A stretch of 64,000 nt of DNA from a bacterium (GTDB lineage: Bacteria; Bacillota_A; Clostridia; Lachnospirales; Lachnospiraceae). Below the pieces are notes generated by a model that saw nothing but the letters and a program-made list of their open reading frames with translations, had not been told where the DNA came from and did no database searches. Shown piece after piece: positions 25,503 through 32,518 of the stretch. A program made the position numbers and the translations under genes. The stretch spans positions 1 through 64,000 of the forward strand of contig SFQZ01000007.1 of NCBI GenBank assembly GCA_004562915.1, read 5' to 3'. Each line of letters starts with the position of its first letter. Positions within the stretch are counted from its first letter, which is position 1.

Positions 25503-25660
25503 GAGACTACGAATTTCTCCGTGCTGCGCACTCTCGAAATTCTAAAAATATTCGGAATCCGCCCTGTCTGGGCTACTTCCTCATATTTTTGCGGTCCCCA
25601 AAGTCTGTCATAGGCATGCAAGCATGCCATAACAGACTTTTTGTCCCTTGTCTCATTATA
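25503..25660. repeat. structured intergenic repeat, copy C
   Basis: Complete copy with both hairpins: GAATTTC..GTGC/GCAC..GAAATTC at the start and the long stem at 25605-25635. The 25661-25780 stretch after it is AT-rich; I see no clear promoter there. Confidence 0.85.
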
Positions 25661-25792
25661 TTATAATAATACGAAAGAAAATTGTAAACAAATGGAAGAT
25701 AAAAAACGGTAAGGGAGACTTGCAGTTTTTTATAAAACCGGGTATCATTACAGTAATGATACAGGAACAGACAGAGATAACAGGTGACAGAT

Positions 25793-27091
25793 ATGGTAGA
25801 AAAGAAAAGACAACAACGACCATCGAATAAAAAAAGGGGAACAAAGCAACGTAGAAAGAAAATGAGTTATAGAAAAAAAGTAGTAGCTTTTCAGATTGGT
25901 GCGATTACTCTCGCGATTTTTCTTCTTCTGATGGTAGGAGCGGTAATTCTTACAAAAGTGTTTGTAGGTGAAGCAAATAATTCTCAGACAGCGGGCGCTG
26001 ATGTAACAGGTGATCAGGTGGGAGCAGATGATGATAATGCAAATCTGACAGATTTGGATACGGCAGGTACAGATTCGGCGGAGGGTTCTGTGAATACAAC
26101 CGGAGAAGGACAGGCTTCGGCTGAAGGGAACGGAGAAGATGCTCAAGAGGCGCAAAGTGTACAGCCGGTAGAGGAAGTAAAGATAACAGTCAGTATGGTA
26201 GGAGACTGTACGATAGGGACAGATGAGCAGTTTGATAAAAGCAGTAATTTTGATGCTTTTTACATTGTAAAAAAAGATCCGGGATATTTCTTTCAGGGAG
26301 TGAGAGATGTTTTTGCGGCAGATGATCTGACTGTAGTTAATATGGAGGGAACTTTAACAGAGTCTGATACACGCCAGGATAAAACTTATGCATTTAAAGG
26401 TGATCCTAAGTATACAGAGATTCTTACCGCTGGGAATGTTGACGCAGCGAATCTGGCAAATAATCACAGCAAGGATTATGGAGAGCAGAGTTATACGGAT
26501 ACGATACAATATCTGGAGAGTGCGGGTATTGCCACCTTTGGATATGACAGGACGTCGGTGTTGGATATTAAGGGAATTAAAGTTGGTCTGGTGGGAATCT
26601 ATGTGCTTGCTGATGGAATGGAACGACAGCAGCAGTTGATTGACAATATCCAAAGTGTGAAAAATCAGGGGGCTCAGGTGGTAATCGTAAGTTTCCACTG
26701 GGGAACTGAAAAGGCAACTTATCCGGATGATATACAAAAAACACTTGCTCATACTGCCGTGGACAATGGAGCCGATCTTGTGGTGGGACATCACCCCCAT
26801 GTGCTGCAGGGAATTGAGGAATATAACGGGAAAAATATTGTATACAGCCTGGGAAATTTCTGTTTTGGAGGCAACAGAAATCCGTTGGATAAAGATACTA
26901 TGATTTTTCAGCAGACATTTACTTTTGCAAATGGAGAACTGGTGCAGGATAATGTTAAGAATATTATACCGTGCTCCCTTTCGTCTGTGAAAGAGTATAA
27001 TGATTATCAGCCTACAATATTGGAAGGCAGTGAAAGTGAAAGGGTATTGCAGAAGATACAGGAATTAAGTTCTGGACTTTCTGGCAATTGA
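25793..27091 (+). CDS. membrane-anchored CapA-family protein
   Basis: 432 residues. Start ATG 25793 with AGGTGA just upstream; GTG 25784 is part of that site. A very basic cytoplasmic tail (1-35), a membrane helix (~37-57), an acidic Ala/Gly/Thr/Asp-rich linker (~60-125) and an outer CapA domain (PGA_cap, ~128-400). Metallophosphatase-like motifs are visible: SMVGDCTIG, NMEGTLT, ANLANNHSKDYG, VSFHWGTE, GHHPHVLQGIE and SLGNFCFGG. The family is named for poly-gamma-glutamate capsule synthesis, but stand-alone members exist and no capBC genes are nearby, so the substrate is unknown. The DUF1700 gene starts 11 bases later and is probably cotranscribed. Confidence 0.9.
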   Translation: MVEKKRQQRPSNKKRGTKQRRKKMSYRKKVVAFQIGAITLAIFLLLMVGAVILTKVFVGEANNSQTAGADVTGDQVGADDDNANLTDLDTAGTDSAEGSVNTTGEGQASAEGNGEDAQEAQSVQPVEEVKITVSMVGDCTIGTDEQFDKSSNFDAFYIVKKDPGYFFQGVRDVFAADDLTVVNMEGTLTESDTRQDKTYAFKGDPKYTEILTAGNVDAANLANNHSKDYGEQSYTDTIQYLESAGIATFGYDRTSVLDIKGIKVGLVGIYVLADGMERQQQLIDNIQSVKNQGAQVVIVSFHWGTEKATYPDDIQKTLAHTAVDNGADLVVGHHPHVLQGIEEYNGKNIVYSLGNFCFGGNRNPLDKDTMIFQQTFTFANGELVQDNVKNIIPCSLSSVKEYNDYQPTILEGSESERVLQKIQELSSGLSGN

Positions 27092-27102
27092 CAGGGAGAA
27101 AT

Positions 27103-27558
27103 ATGAGTAAAGCAGAATTTTTACATGCTCTTCAAGGTCGTCTGGCGGAGACTCTTCCCAGGGAAAAAGTAGAAGAACATGTTCGATATTATGAATCCTA
27201 TATAATAGAAGAAATTCGTCAGGGAAAGACGGAAGAGGAAGTGATGGAAGAGCTGGGGGATCCTCTGCTGATTGCAAAAACGATTATGGATACCAGTGAG
27301 GAAGATGCTCAGCAACAAACATTTTATGAAGAAACAGCTGGAGATACAGGGGCTGAAGACAGCTGGAGGAATCGTGATTCTCAGGTTTGGCATTATGGAC
27401 TTCAATCAAAAGGAGGATGTCTCCTTGCGGCGATTATTATTGTGGTAGTTATTGCGCTGATTCTCTGGTTGGTAGGGTCTGTAATTTCCTTTTTGCTTCC
27501 GGTATTGATCCCACTCGTGATTATATTGTTGGCGGTTGCTTATTTTAAACAAAGATAG
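27103..27558 (+). CDS. HAAS/DUF1700-like membrane protein
   Basis: 151 residues. Start ATG 27103 with CAGGGAG upstream. The N-terminal ~60 residues (KAEFLHALQGRLAE.., HVRYYESYI, EEIRQGKTEEEVMEELGDP) match the helical HAAS signature of DUF1700 proteins. A hydrophilic linker and two hydrophobic segments at the end (~105-148, with a run of Ile/Val) follow. HAAS proteins are often encoded with PadR-type regulators as membrane partners; no PadR gene is present here. Role unknown; it probably shares the transcript of the CapA gene. Confidence 0.8.
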   Translation: MSKAEFLHALQGRLAETLPREKVEEHVRYYESYIIEEIRQGKTEEEVMEELGDPLLIAKTIMDTSEEDAQQQTFYEETAGDTGAEDSWRNRDSQVWHYGLQSKGGCLLAAIIIVVVIALILWLVGSVISFLLPVLIPLVIILLAVAYFKQR

Positions 27559-27569
27559 GTTCAAAAAAA

Positions 27570-27600
27570 GAAATCCCGGTAGGGGAGCTACCGGGATTTC
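27570..27600. terminator. 13-bp perfect hairpin after the HAAS gene
   Basis: GAAATCCCGGTAG and CTACCGGGATTTC with a five-base loop. The A run before it gives a T tract only on the minus strand, yet no minus-strand gene needs it; on the plus strand GAGGGG follows. A second palindrome (AATTAATAA..TTATTAATT) lies at 27615-27636. The rest of the gap to 27810 is AT-rich with nothing else I can name. Confidence 0.6.
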
Positions 27601-27810
27601 GAGGGGAGTATAAATAATTAATAAGGGGTTATTAATTGTAAAAAAAATTTTTGAAGGGTAAATTCTTTTTACATTGATGATTATAATACAAAATGGTAAA
27701 AATTGCAACAAAGAAATGAATAAACTCATATTATTTTGGCATACTAATGCTGTAACCGAACCGGTGAAGACCGGAAGGAACAAAATATTGGGATAACAGG
27801 AGGAATAATC

Positions 27811-28026
27811 ATGTCCAAAAACTACAGCAATGCCAATAATGCAACCAACACAAATAATGCCAACAATGCATACAGTGAGAGCAACAGATCTTCTAATAGT
27901 ACAAATGAAAGAAACTACAGCGGTTCAAACAGGGAATCTAATAAAAATGCTTCAAAAAACAAGTCTTCTAACAATTACTCTGAAAAAAACAGTGATGCTT
28001 CTGACGATTACAGCAGCAGATACTAA
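27811..28026 (+). CDS. Asn/Ser-rich low-complexity small protein
   Basis: 71 residues, roughly a third Asn and a quarter Ser, with scattered Lys, Tyr, Asp and Glu. It has no hydrophobic segment and is surely disordered. The ATG at 27811 has an excellent AGGAGGAATAATC site, and a strong terminator lies 19 bases after the stop, so the unit looks real rather than chance. Small Asn-rich proteins of this kind occur in lachnospiral genomes, but I know of no assigned function; it is not an SASP by sequence. A longer frame in another register (27830-28102) is a shadow of the repetitive codons. Confidence 0.7.
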   Translation: MSKNYSNANNATNTNNANNAYSESNRSSNSTNERNYSGSNRESNKNASKNKSSNNYSEKNSDASDDYSSRY

Positions 28027-28045
28027 AAAAGAGCGAAGTGGAAAG

Positions 28046-28071
28046 CGGATGCCGTCATGGCATCCGTTTTT
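28046..28071 (+). terminator. terminator of the Asn/Ser-rich gene
   Basis: Eight-bp stem CGGATGCC/GGCATCCG with a five-base loop, followed by five T. Confidence 0.88.
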
Positions 28072-28142
28072 GCATGACAGGAAAGCCATAAGATTTTCCT
28101 AAAACGTGGATATTGCATAGGATAATAAAAAAGGAGTTTACC

Positions 28143-28454
28143 ATGGAACAGCTTCGTTTGATTTCCGTTAGAGAATTGGATGAGTATGTGAGCAGATATC
28201 CTGATGTTTATCTGATTGATGTCAGACCGGAAAATGAATATCGCTTTTCTCATATCCGGCATGCGATAAATATTCCATATGAGGAGGGAATCATATGGAA
28301 ATTTCCCGAAGAAAAAGAACTGGTTGTTTATTGCGAAAGAGGTTCTACCAGTATGATTGCGGCTCGGGAAATGAAAAGGGCAGGTTATCGAGTGGTGTCG
28401 GTGTCCGGGGGAATCTCGGAATACAGAGGAAGAAATCTTGTTTTTTCCCGATAA
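28143..28454 (+). CDS. single-domain rhodanese-like protein
   Basis: 103 residues, one rhodanese domain. Start ATG 28143 with AAAGGAG six bases before; the open frame from 28113 has no binding site. The active-site loop is VVYCERGSTSM, with the catalytic cysteine followed by a six-residue loop as in sulfurtransferases; YLIDVRPENEYRFSHIRHAINIP is the family's other signature. Cytoplasmic. Such proteins transfer sulfane sulfur, but partner and acceptor cannot be read here. A GC-rich hairpin separates it from the next gene. Confidence 0.9.
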   Translation: MEQLRLISVRELDEYVSRYPDVYLIDVRPENEYRFSHIRHAINIPYEEGIIWKFPEEKELVVYCERGSTSMIAAREMKRAGYRVVSVSGGISEYRGRNLVFSR

Positions 28455-28491
28455 TCATAGTAGAATGAGTATGATTCCACAAAATAGGATG

Positions 28492-28510
28492 CGGGCGGTG
28501 AAGCCGCCCG
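28492..28510 (+). terminator. GC-rich hairpin between rhodanese and phosphoesterase genes
   Basis: Seven-bp perfect stem CGGGCGG/CCGCCCG with a five-base loop; no T tract, so it may be a weak terminator or an mRNA stabiliser. Confidence 0.5.
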
Positions 28511-28536
28511 TTGTGAAAAGGAAAAGGAGAAAAAAT

Positions 28537-29079
28537 ATGAAATATATGATTGCATCGGATATCCATGGTTCGGCTTATTACTGTGAGAAGATGGTGAATG
28601 CAATGAAAAAAGAACAGGCAGACCGGCTGATTCTTCTGGGGGATTTGCTTTATCACGGCCCCAGAAACGATCTTCCCCGGGATTATGCACCCAAAAAAGT
28701 GATCGTTATGCTGAATGATTTGAAAAACTGTATTTACAGTGTAAGAGGAAACTGTGATACAGAGGTAGATCAGATGGTGCTGGATTTTCCGGTGCTGGCA
28801 GATTATGGATTTTTTGAGATTGGAGGAAAAAGCATTTATTGCAGTCATGGACATGTTTACAATGAGAACCATCTCCCTCCGCTGAAACAGGGTGATATAT
28901 TTATGCATGGACATACACATGTTCTACAGGTAAAGGAAGTGAATGGTATCACGATTTTGAATCCAGGTTCCGTATCAATACCCAAAGAGGGAAATCCGCA
29001 AACCTATGCGGTGCTGGAAGATGATGTATTTACTATAAAAACATTTGAAGAAGAAATCATAAAGGAATATCGCATATGA
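28537..29079 (+). CDS. yfcE: YfcE-family metallophosphodiesterase
   Basis: 180 residues. Start ATG 28537 (MKYMIASDIHGS) with AAAAGGAG upstream; the upstream open frame crosses a hairpin. Metal-binding motifs of calcineurin-like phosphoesterases are present in order: SDIHGS, LLGDLLYHGP, RGNCD, SHGHVYN, and HGHTH, followed by NPGSVSIPK. Such enzymes hydrolyse phosphodiesters with Mn2+; the natural substrate is unknown. It overlaps the next gene by four bases (ATGA), so the two are coupled. A second member of the superfamily lies at 31068. Confidence 0.92.
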   Translation: MKYMIASDIHGSAYYCEKMVNAMKKEQADRLILLGDLLYHGPRNDLPRDYAPKKVIVMLNDLKNCIYSVRGNCDTEVDQMVLDFPVLADYGFFEIGGKSIYCSHGHVYNENHLPPLKQGDIFMHGHTHVLQVKEVNGITILNPGSVSIPKEGNPQTYAVLEDDVFTIKTFEEEIIKEYRI

Positions 29080-30224
29080 GACAATGGGAATTGATAGCGC
29101 CCTGCCATTTTGGACTGGAGGCGGTTTTAAAAAGAGAAATCATGGATCTTGGATATGAAATCAGCCAGGTGGAAGATGGCAAAGTTATATTTTATGGTGA
29201 CGAGCAGGCAGTGGCCTATGCCAATATGTTTCTGAGAACAGCAGAAAGGATTCTGTTGAAAGTAGGACAGTTTTCGGCTTGTACATATGACGAATTATTT
29301 GAAAATACGAAAGCTCTTCCGTGGGAAGAATATATTCCGGCAAATGGAAAGTTCTGGATAAAAAAAGCTTCCTCAATCAAGAGCAAGTTATTCAGCCCTT
29401 CAGATATTCAGTCGATTATGAAAAAGGCTATGGTGGAACGGCTGAAAAAGAAATATAAAAAAGAGTGGTTTGAAGAAGACGGAGCCAGTTTTCCGGTGAG
29501 AGTATCCCTGATGAAAAATGTGGTTACGGTAGCAATCGATACGACAGGTGTTTCTCTTCATAAAAGGGGATACAGAAAGCTGCAGTCCAAAGCACCTATT
29601 TCGGAAACTTTGGCGGCAGCTCTTATCATGCTTACACCGTGGAAAAAGGACAGGATTCTGGTGGATCCCTTTTGTGGAAGCGGTACTTTCTTAATAGAGG
29701 CGGCAATGATGGCGTCCAATATTGCACCTGGAATAAATCGTTCTTTTCTGGCGGAAGACTGGAAAGAATTGATTCCGAGAAAGCATTGGTATGATGCTCT
29801 GGAGGAAGCGCAGGATCTTGTGGATGCGAATCTGGACATGGATCTTCAGGGATTTGATATTGACGGAGAAGTGGTGAAAAATGCCAGGGAAAATGCTGCG
29901 GCTGCAGGCGTAGATCATCTGATTCATTTTCAGCAGAGGGAAGTGGCAAATCTGCGACATCCCAAAAAATATGGATTTATTATCACAAATCCTCCCTATG
30001 GGGAAAGACTGGAGGACAAGAAGATGCTGCCGGATCTTTATAGACAGATTGGGCAGGTGTATCAGGGATTGGACTCCTGGTCCATGTTCCTGATTACCAG
30101 TTATGAAGATGCAGAACGATATATCGGACGTAAGGCAGACAAAAATAGAAAGATTTATAATGGAATGATCCGTACCTATTATTACCAGTATTTAGGACCA
30201 AAACCCCCGAGGAAAATATATTAA
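29076..30224 (+). CDS. THUMP-domain class I rRNA methyltransferase (YpsC/RlmL group)
   Basis: 382 residues. N-terminal ferredoxin-like and THUMP region (~1-165; LIAPCHFGLEAVLKREI at the start), then a Rossmann methyltransferase with DPFCGSGTFLIEAAMMA (~195-211), a GFDIDGEVV acidic site, and the N6/N2 methylase signature TNPPYGERL (~305). This architecture is found in N2-guanine methyltransferases of 23S rRNA (RlmL/YpsC). The length is normal for YpsC. It is coupled to yfcE by ATGA. After its TAA stop the same frame stays open for 50 more codons without a start (see 30225). Confidence 0.9.
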   Translation: MRQWELIAPCHFGLEAVLKREIMDLGYEISQVEDGKVIFYGDEQAVAYANMFLRTAERILLKVGQFSACTYDELFENTKALPWEEYIPANGKFWIKKASSIKSKLFSPSDIQSIMKKAMVERLKKKYKKEWFEEDGASFPVRVSLMKNVVTVAIDTTGVSLHKRGYRKLQSKAPISETLAAALIMLTPWKKDRILVDPFCGSGTFLIEAAMMASNIAPGINRSFLAEDWKELIPRKHWYDALEEAQDLVDANLDMDLQGFDIDGEVVKNARENAAAAGVDHLIHFQQREVANLRHPKKYGFIITNPPYGERLEDKKMLPDLYRQIGQVYQGLDSWSMFLITSYEDAERYIGRKADKNRKIYNGMIRTYYYQYLGPKPPRKIY

Positions 30225-30377
30225 AATTCAATCGATGAGGAATGGCAGGCGAAAAACGGTGTATTGATCCGTTTAAGAGATCTGTTTAAGAAATCAGGGG
30301 CAGAAAGTCCTGAAAATATACAGAAGAATCAGGATTGTTTCTATAAGTTTTTGAACGACTTTCAATTTAATGATTAA
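30225..30377 (+). other. in-frame open stretch after the methyltransferase stop
   Basis: Fifty codons in the same frame as the methyltransferase, directly after its TAA, reading like real protein (NSIDEEWQAKNGVLIRL.., LFKKSGAESPENIQ) and ending at TAA 30375. No ATG and no binding site are present; TTG at about 30270 could start only 37 residues. It may be a remnant of a lost small gene or a former C-terminal extension. The rest of the gap to 30455 holds a TGGTATAAT -10-like sequence near 30409 that may serve rdgB. Confidence 0.35.
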
Positions 30378-30455
30378 AATCAGTGCAGTGAAAAAAATTA
30401 AGTGGTATAATACCTGTTAGTTACAACAGAATAAAAGTCAGGGAGATTTTATTAT

Positions 30456-31064
30456 ATGAAGAAAATAATATTTGCAACGGGAAATGCAGGTAAGATGAAA
30501 GAAATCAGAAATATTCTGAGTGATTTACCGGTTCAGGTGTTGTCCATGAAAGAAGTGGGAATTCAGACGGATATCGTAGAAGACGGGAAGACGTTTGCTG
30601 AGAATGCTGTGATCAAGGCGCGTGCTATCATGCAACTGACGGGGGAAGTTGTTCTGGCAGATGATTCAGGGCTAGAGATTGATTATCTGAATAAGGAGCC
30701 AGGAATTTACTCGGCGCGATATATGGGCGAGGATACTTCTTATAGAATAAAAAATGCTAATCTGATTCAGAGACTGGAGGGAGTACCGGATGAGAAAAGA
30801 ACAGCGAGGTTTGTATGTGCGATTGCGGCAGCGTTTCCTGATGGTACTGTAAAAACAACAGAAGGTACGATTGAAGGACGAATCGGAAATGAAGAAAAAG
30901 GAGAAAATGGATTTGGCTATGATCCTATTTTTTATGTTCCTGAATTTGGATGTACGACGGCAGAATTGTCAGAGGAGCAAAAAAACAAAATCAGTCATCG
31001 GGGAAAGGCTTTGACGGAGATGAAAGAAATTTTGAAGGACAAACTGGAAATGGAGAGCAGATAA
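30456..31064 (+). CDS. rdgB: RdgB/HAM1 dITP/XTP pyrophosphatase
   Basis: House-cleaning enzyme that hydrolyses non-canonical dITP, ITP and XTP to monophosphates. 202 residues with TGNAGKMKEI at the start (triphosphate binding), VLADDSGLEIDYL with the catalytic acidic residues (~67-79), GIYSARYMGED, and GFGYDPIFYVPE (~150-161), and a final ISHRGKAL motif. The start at 30456 has CAGGGAG upstream. The next gene starts three bases after its stop, so both are in one transcript, a common pairing in Clostridia. Confidence 0.96.
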   Translation: MKKIIFATGNAGKMKEIRNILSDLPVQVLSMKEVGIQTDIVEDGKTFAENAVIKARAIMQLTGEVVLADDSGLEIDYLNKEPGIYSARYMGEDTSYRIKNANLIQRLEGVPDEKRTARFVCAIAAAFPDGTVKTTEGTIEGRIGNEEKGENGFGYDPIFYVPEFGCTTAELSEEQKNKISHRGKALTEMKEILKDKLEMESR

Positions 31065-31067
31065 TAT

Positions 31068-31553
31068 ATGAAGATATTGGTGGTAAGTGATACTCATGGA
31101 TATGTGGATAATCTGGAAAGAGTACTTGCCAGAGAAAAGAATGTTGAAATGATGATTCACTGTGGGGATGTAGAGGGGGATGAAAGATATATCCGTGAGA
31201 AAACGGGGTATTATCCGTGTTGTATAGTGAAAGGAAATAACGATTATTTTTCTGATTTGCCGAAAGAAGTGGTCTTCGATATCTACAAATATAAGATTAT
31301 GGTTACACATGGTCATACTTATGGAGTTTCCATGAGTACCGTCAGTCTGCGGGAAGAGGCGCGAAAGCGCGGAGTTCAGATTGTTATGTTCGGGCACACT
31401 CATCGTCCTTTTCTTGAGGAGAAAAATGGTATTACGTTGCTGAATCCGGGAAGCCTCACGTATCCGAGACAATCTGGGAGAGTGCCTGGATATCTAGTGC
31501 TTCAGATTAATGAAGATGGGAACATAAAATATGAGCAGAAATATTTATCTTGA
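31068..31553 (+). CDS. YfcE/YsnB-type metallophosphoesterase
   Basis: 161 residues of the calcineurin-like fold: SDTHGY, HCGDVEGD, VKGNND, THGHTYG, MFGHTHRPF, NPGSLTYPR, all in the expected order and therefore a full set of metal ligands. Cytoplasmic, no signal. It follows rdgB by three bases. rdgB-phosphoesterase pairs are common in Firmicutes, but the physiological substrate is not settled. It is a shorter paralogue of the product at 28537. A run of A-rich sequence and the tRNA promoter follow. Confidence 0.92.
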   Translation: MKILVVSDTHGYVDNLERVLAREKNVEMMIHCGDVEGDERYIREKTGYYPCCIVKGNNDYFSDLPKEVVFDIYKYKIMVTHGHTYGVSMSTVSLREEARKRGVQIVMFGHTHRPFLEEKNGITLLNPGSLTYPRQSGRVPGYLVLQINEDGNIKYEQKYLS

Positions 31554-31599
31554 AATAAAAAATGTTAGACGAAAAAAATAAAAAAAATAAAAAAAAGTG

Positions 31600-31628
31600 T
31601 TGACTTTTGATTTGGGCTATAATATAAT
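31600..31628 (+). promoter_or_regulatory. promoter of the tRNA cluster
   Basis: TTGACT (31600-31605), a 17-base spacer and consensus TATAAT (31623-31628), 41 bases before the first tRNA. Confidence 0.85.
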
Positions 31629-31669
31629 ATGTCTTGCGTTGAGCGAGAAAAGCTCAAAGCGAGAAAGTC

Positions 31670-31744
31670 CGGGGTGTGGCTCAGCTTGGCTAGAGCGCCT
31701 GGTTTGGGACCAGGAGGTCGCAGGTTCGAATCCTGTCACCCCGA
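31670..31744 (+). tRNA. tRNA-Pro (TGG)
   Basis: Acceptor CGGGGTG/CACCCCG with discriminator A, anticodon arm CCTGGTTTGGGACCAGG giving TGG, T-arm GCAGGTTCGAATCCTGT. Confidence 0.97.
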
Positions 31745-31767
31745 TTCAATCTTACTAATATATTCGT

Positions 31768-31838
31768 GCGGGTGTAGTTCAATGGTAGAACACCAGCCTT
31801 CCAAGCTGGATACGTGGGTTCGATTCCCATCACCCGCT
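31768..31838 (+). tRNA. tRNA-Gly (TCC)
   Basis: Acceptor GCGGGTG/CACCCGC, anticodon arm CCAGCCTTCCAAGCTGG giving TCC, T-arm GTGGGTTCGATTCCCAT. The window's other tRNA-Gly (GCC) is at 16609. Confidence 0.97.
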
Positions 31839-31863
31839 TCATCGGAGGATGTCTGATGAGTAC

Positions 31864-31937
<74 letters not shown>

Positions 31938-31964
31938 CTTCTTTTCTCTTTGGAGAAAAGGTAT

Positions 31965-32039
31965 GGTGGGTATAGCGCAGTTGGTTAGCGCGCCAGATTG
32001 TGGCTCTGGAGGCCCAGGGTTCGAATCCCTGTATCCACC
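31965..32039 (+). tRNA. tRNA-His (GTG)
   Basis: Encoded G-1 opposite discriminator C73, as required for histidyl-tRNA. Acceptor GTGGGTA/TATCCAC, anticodon arm CCAGATTGTGGCTCTGG giving GTG. Confidence 0.97.
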
Positions 32040-32057
32040 CTGCCGTAAGGCGTACGT

Positions 32058-32129
32058 TGGGCTATCGCCAAGCGGTAAGGCACAGGACTTTGACTCCTGC
32101 ATTCGGCAGTTCGAATCTGCCTGGCCCAG
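32058..32129 (+). tRNA. tRNA-Gln (TTG)
   Basis: Acceptor TGGGCTA/TGGCCCA starting with the U1-A72 pair typical of tRNA-Gln, anticodon arm CAGGACTTTGACTCCTG giving TTG. Confidence 0.97.
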
Positions 32130-32134
32130 TTTAT

Positions 32135-32207
32135 GGGATATTAGCTCAGTCGGTAGAGCACTTGACTTTTAATCAAGTTGTCCGGGGTTCGAATCCCCGA
32201 TGTCTCA
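32135..32207 (+). tRNA. tRNA-Lys (TTT)
   Basis: Acceptor GGGATAT/ATGTCTC with discriminator A, anticodon arm CTTGACTTTTAATCAAG giving TTT. Only five bases separate it from tRNA-Gln. Confidence 0.97.
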
Positions 32208-32209
32208 TT

Positions 32210-32237
32210 GGACAAGCTTCAAGGCTTGTCCTTTTTT
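32210..32237 (+). terminator. terminator inside the tRNA cluster
   Basis: Eight-bp stem GGACAAGC/GCTTGTCC with a six-base loop and six T, directly after tRNA-Lys and before tRNA-Leu. Confidence 0.9.
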
Positions 32238-32270
32238 CATCATATGGAACCGTTCTTGTCTATATGATAT

Positions 32271-32350
32271 GCGGTTATGGCGGAATTGGCAGACGCGCTG
32301 GTTTTAGGTGCCAGTGGGCAACCGTGTGGGTTCGAGTCCCACTAACCGCA
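32271..32350 (+). tRNA. tRNA-Leu (TAG)
   Basis: Acceptor GCGGTTA/TAACCGC with discriminator A, anticodon arm GCTGGTTTTAGGTGCCAGT giving TAG, and a short class II variable arm (TGGGCAACCGTG). It lies after a terminator, so it needs read-through or its own promoter; I see no clear one. Confidence 0.95.
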
Positions 32351-32393
32351 TAGTTTCCTTCCATTTCTTACGTTATTTCCCCTGTGTGAGCAG

Positions 32394-32422
32394 TTGACAA
32401 ATAAGTTTGCGGATGATACGCT
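32394..32422 (+). promoter_or_regulatory. possible rho promoter
   Basis: Consensus TTGACA (32394-32399) with a 17-base spacer to a weak TACGCT -10. A ~95-base leader to the rho start would result; I see no clear attenuator in it. Confidence 0.45.
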
Positions 32423-32518
32423 AAACATAACGCCTGTGCATTCGGACAAGTTCTGGGACTGTTCGGCAGGAAATTTCTGAAGAATTGTGAAGAAGCGCAA
32501 TTGGAAAGGAAAAAGTGA

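Noticed and set aside
27830..28102. 90-codon frame overlapping the Asn/Ser-rich gene
   Set aside because: Out of register with the gene that has the strong ribosome site; crosses that gene's terminator.
32351..32518. Possible riboswitch in the rho leader
   Set aside because: I could not find a stable set of alternating stems or a terminator there.
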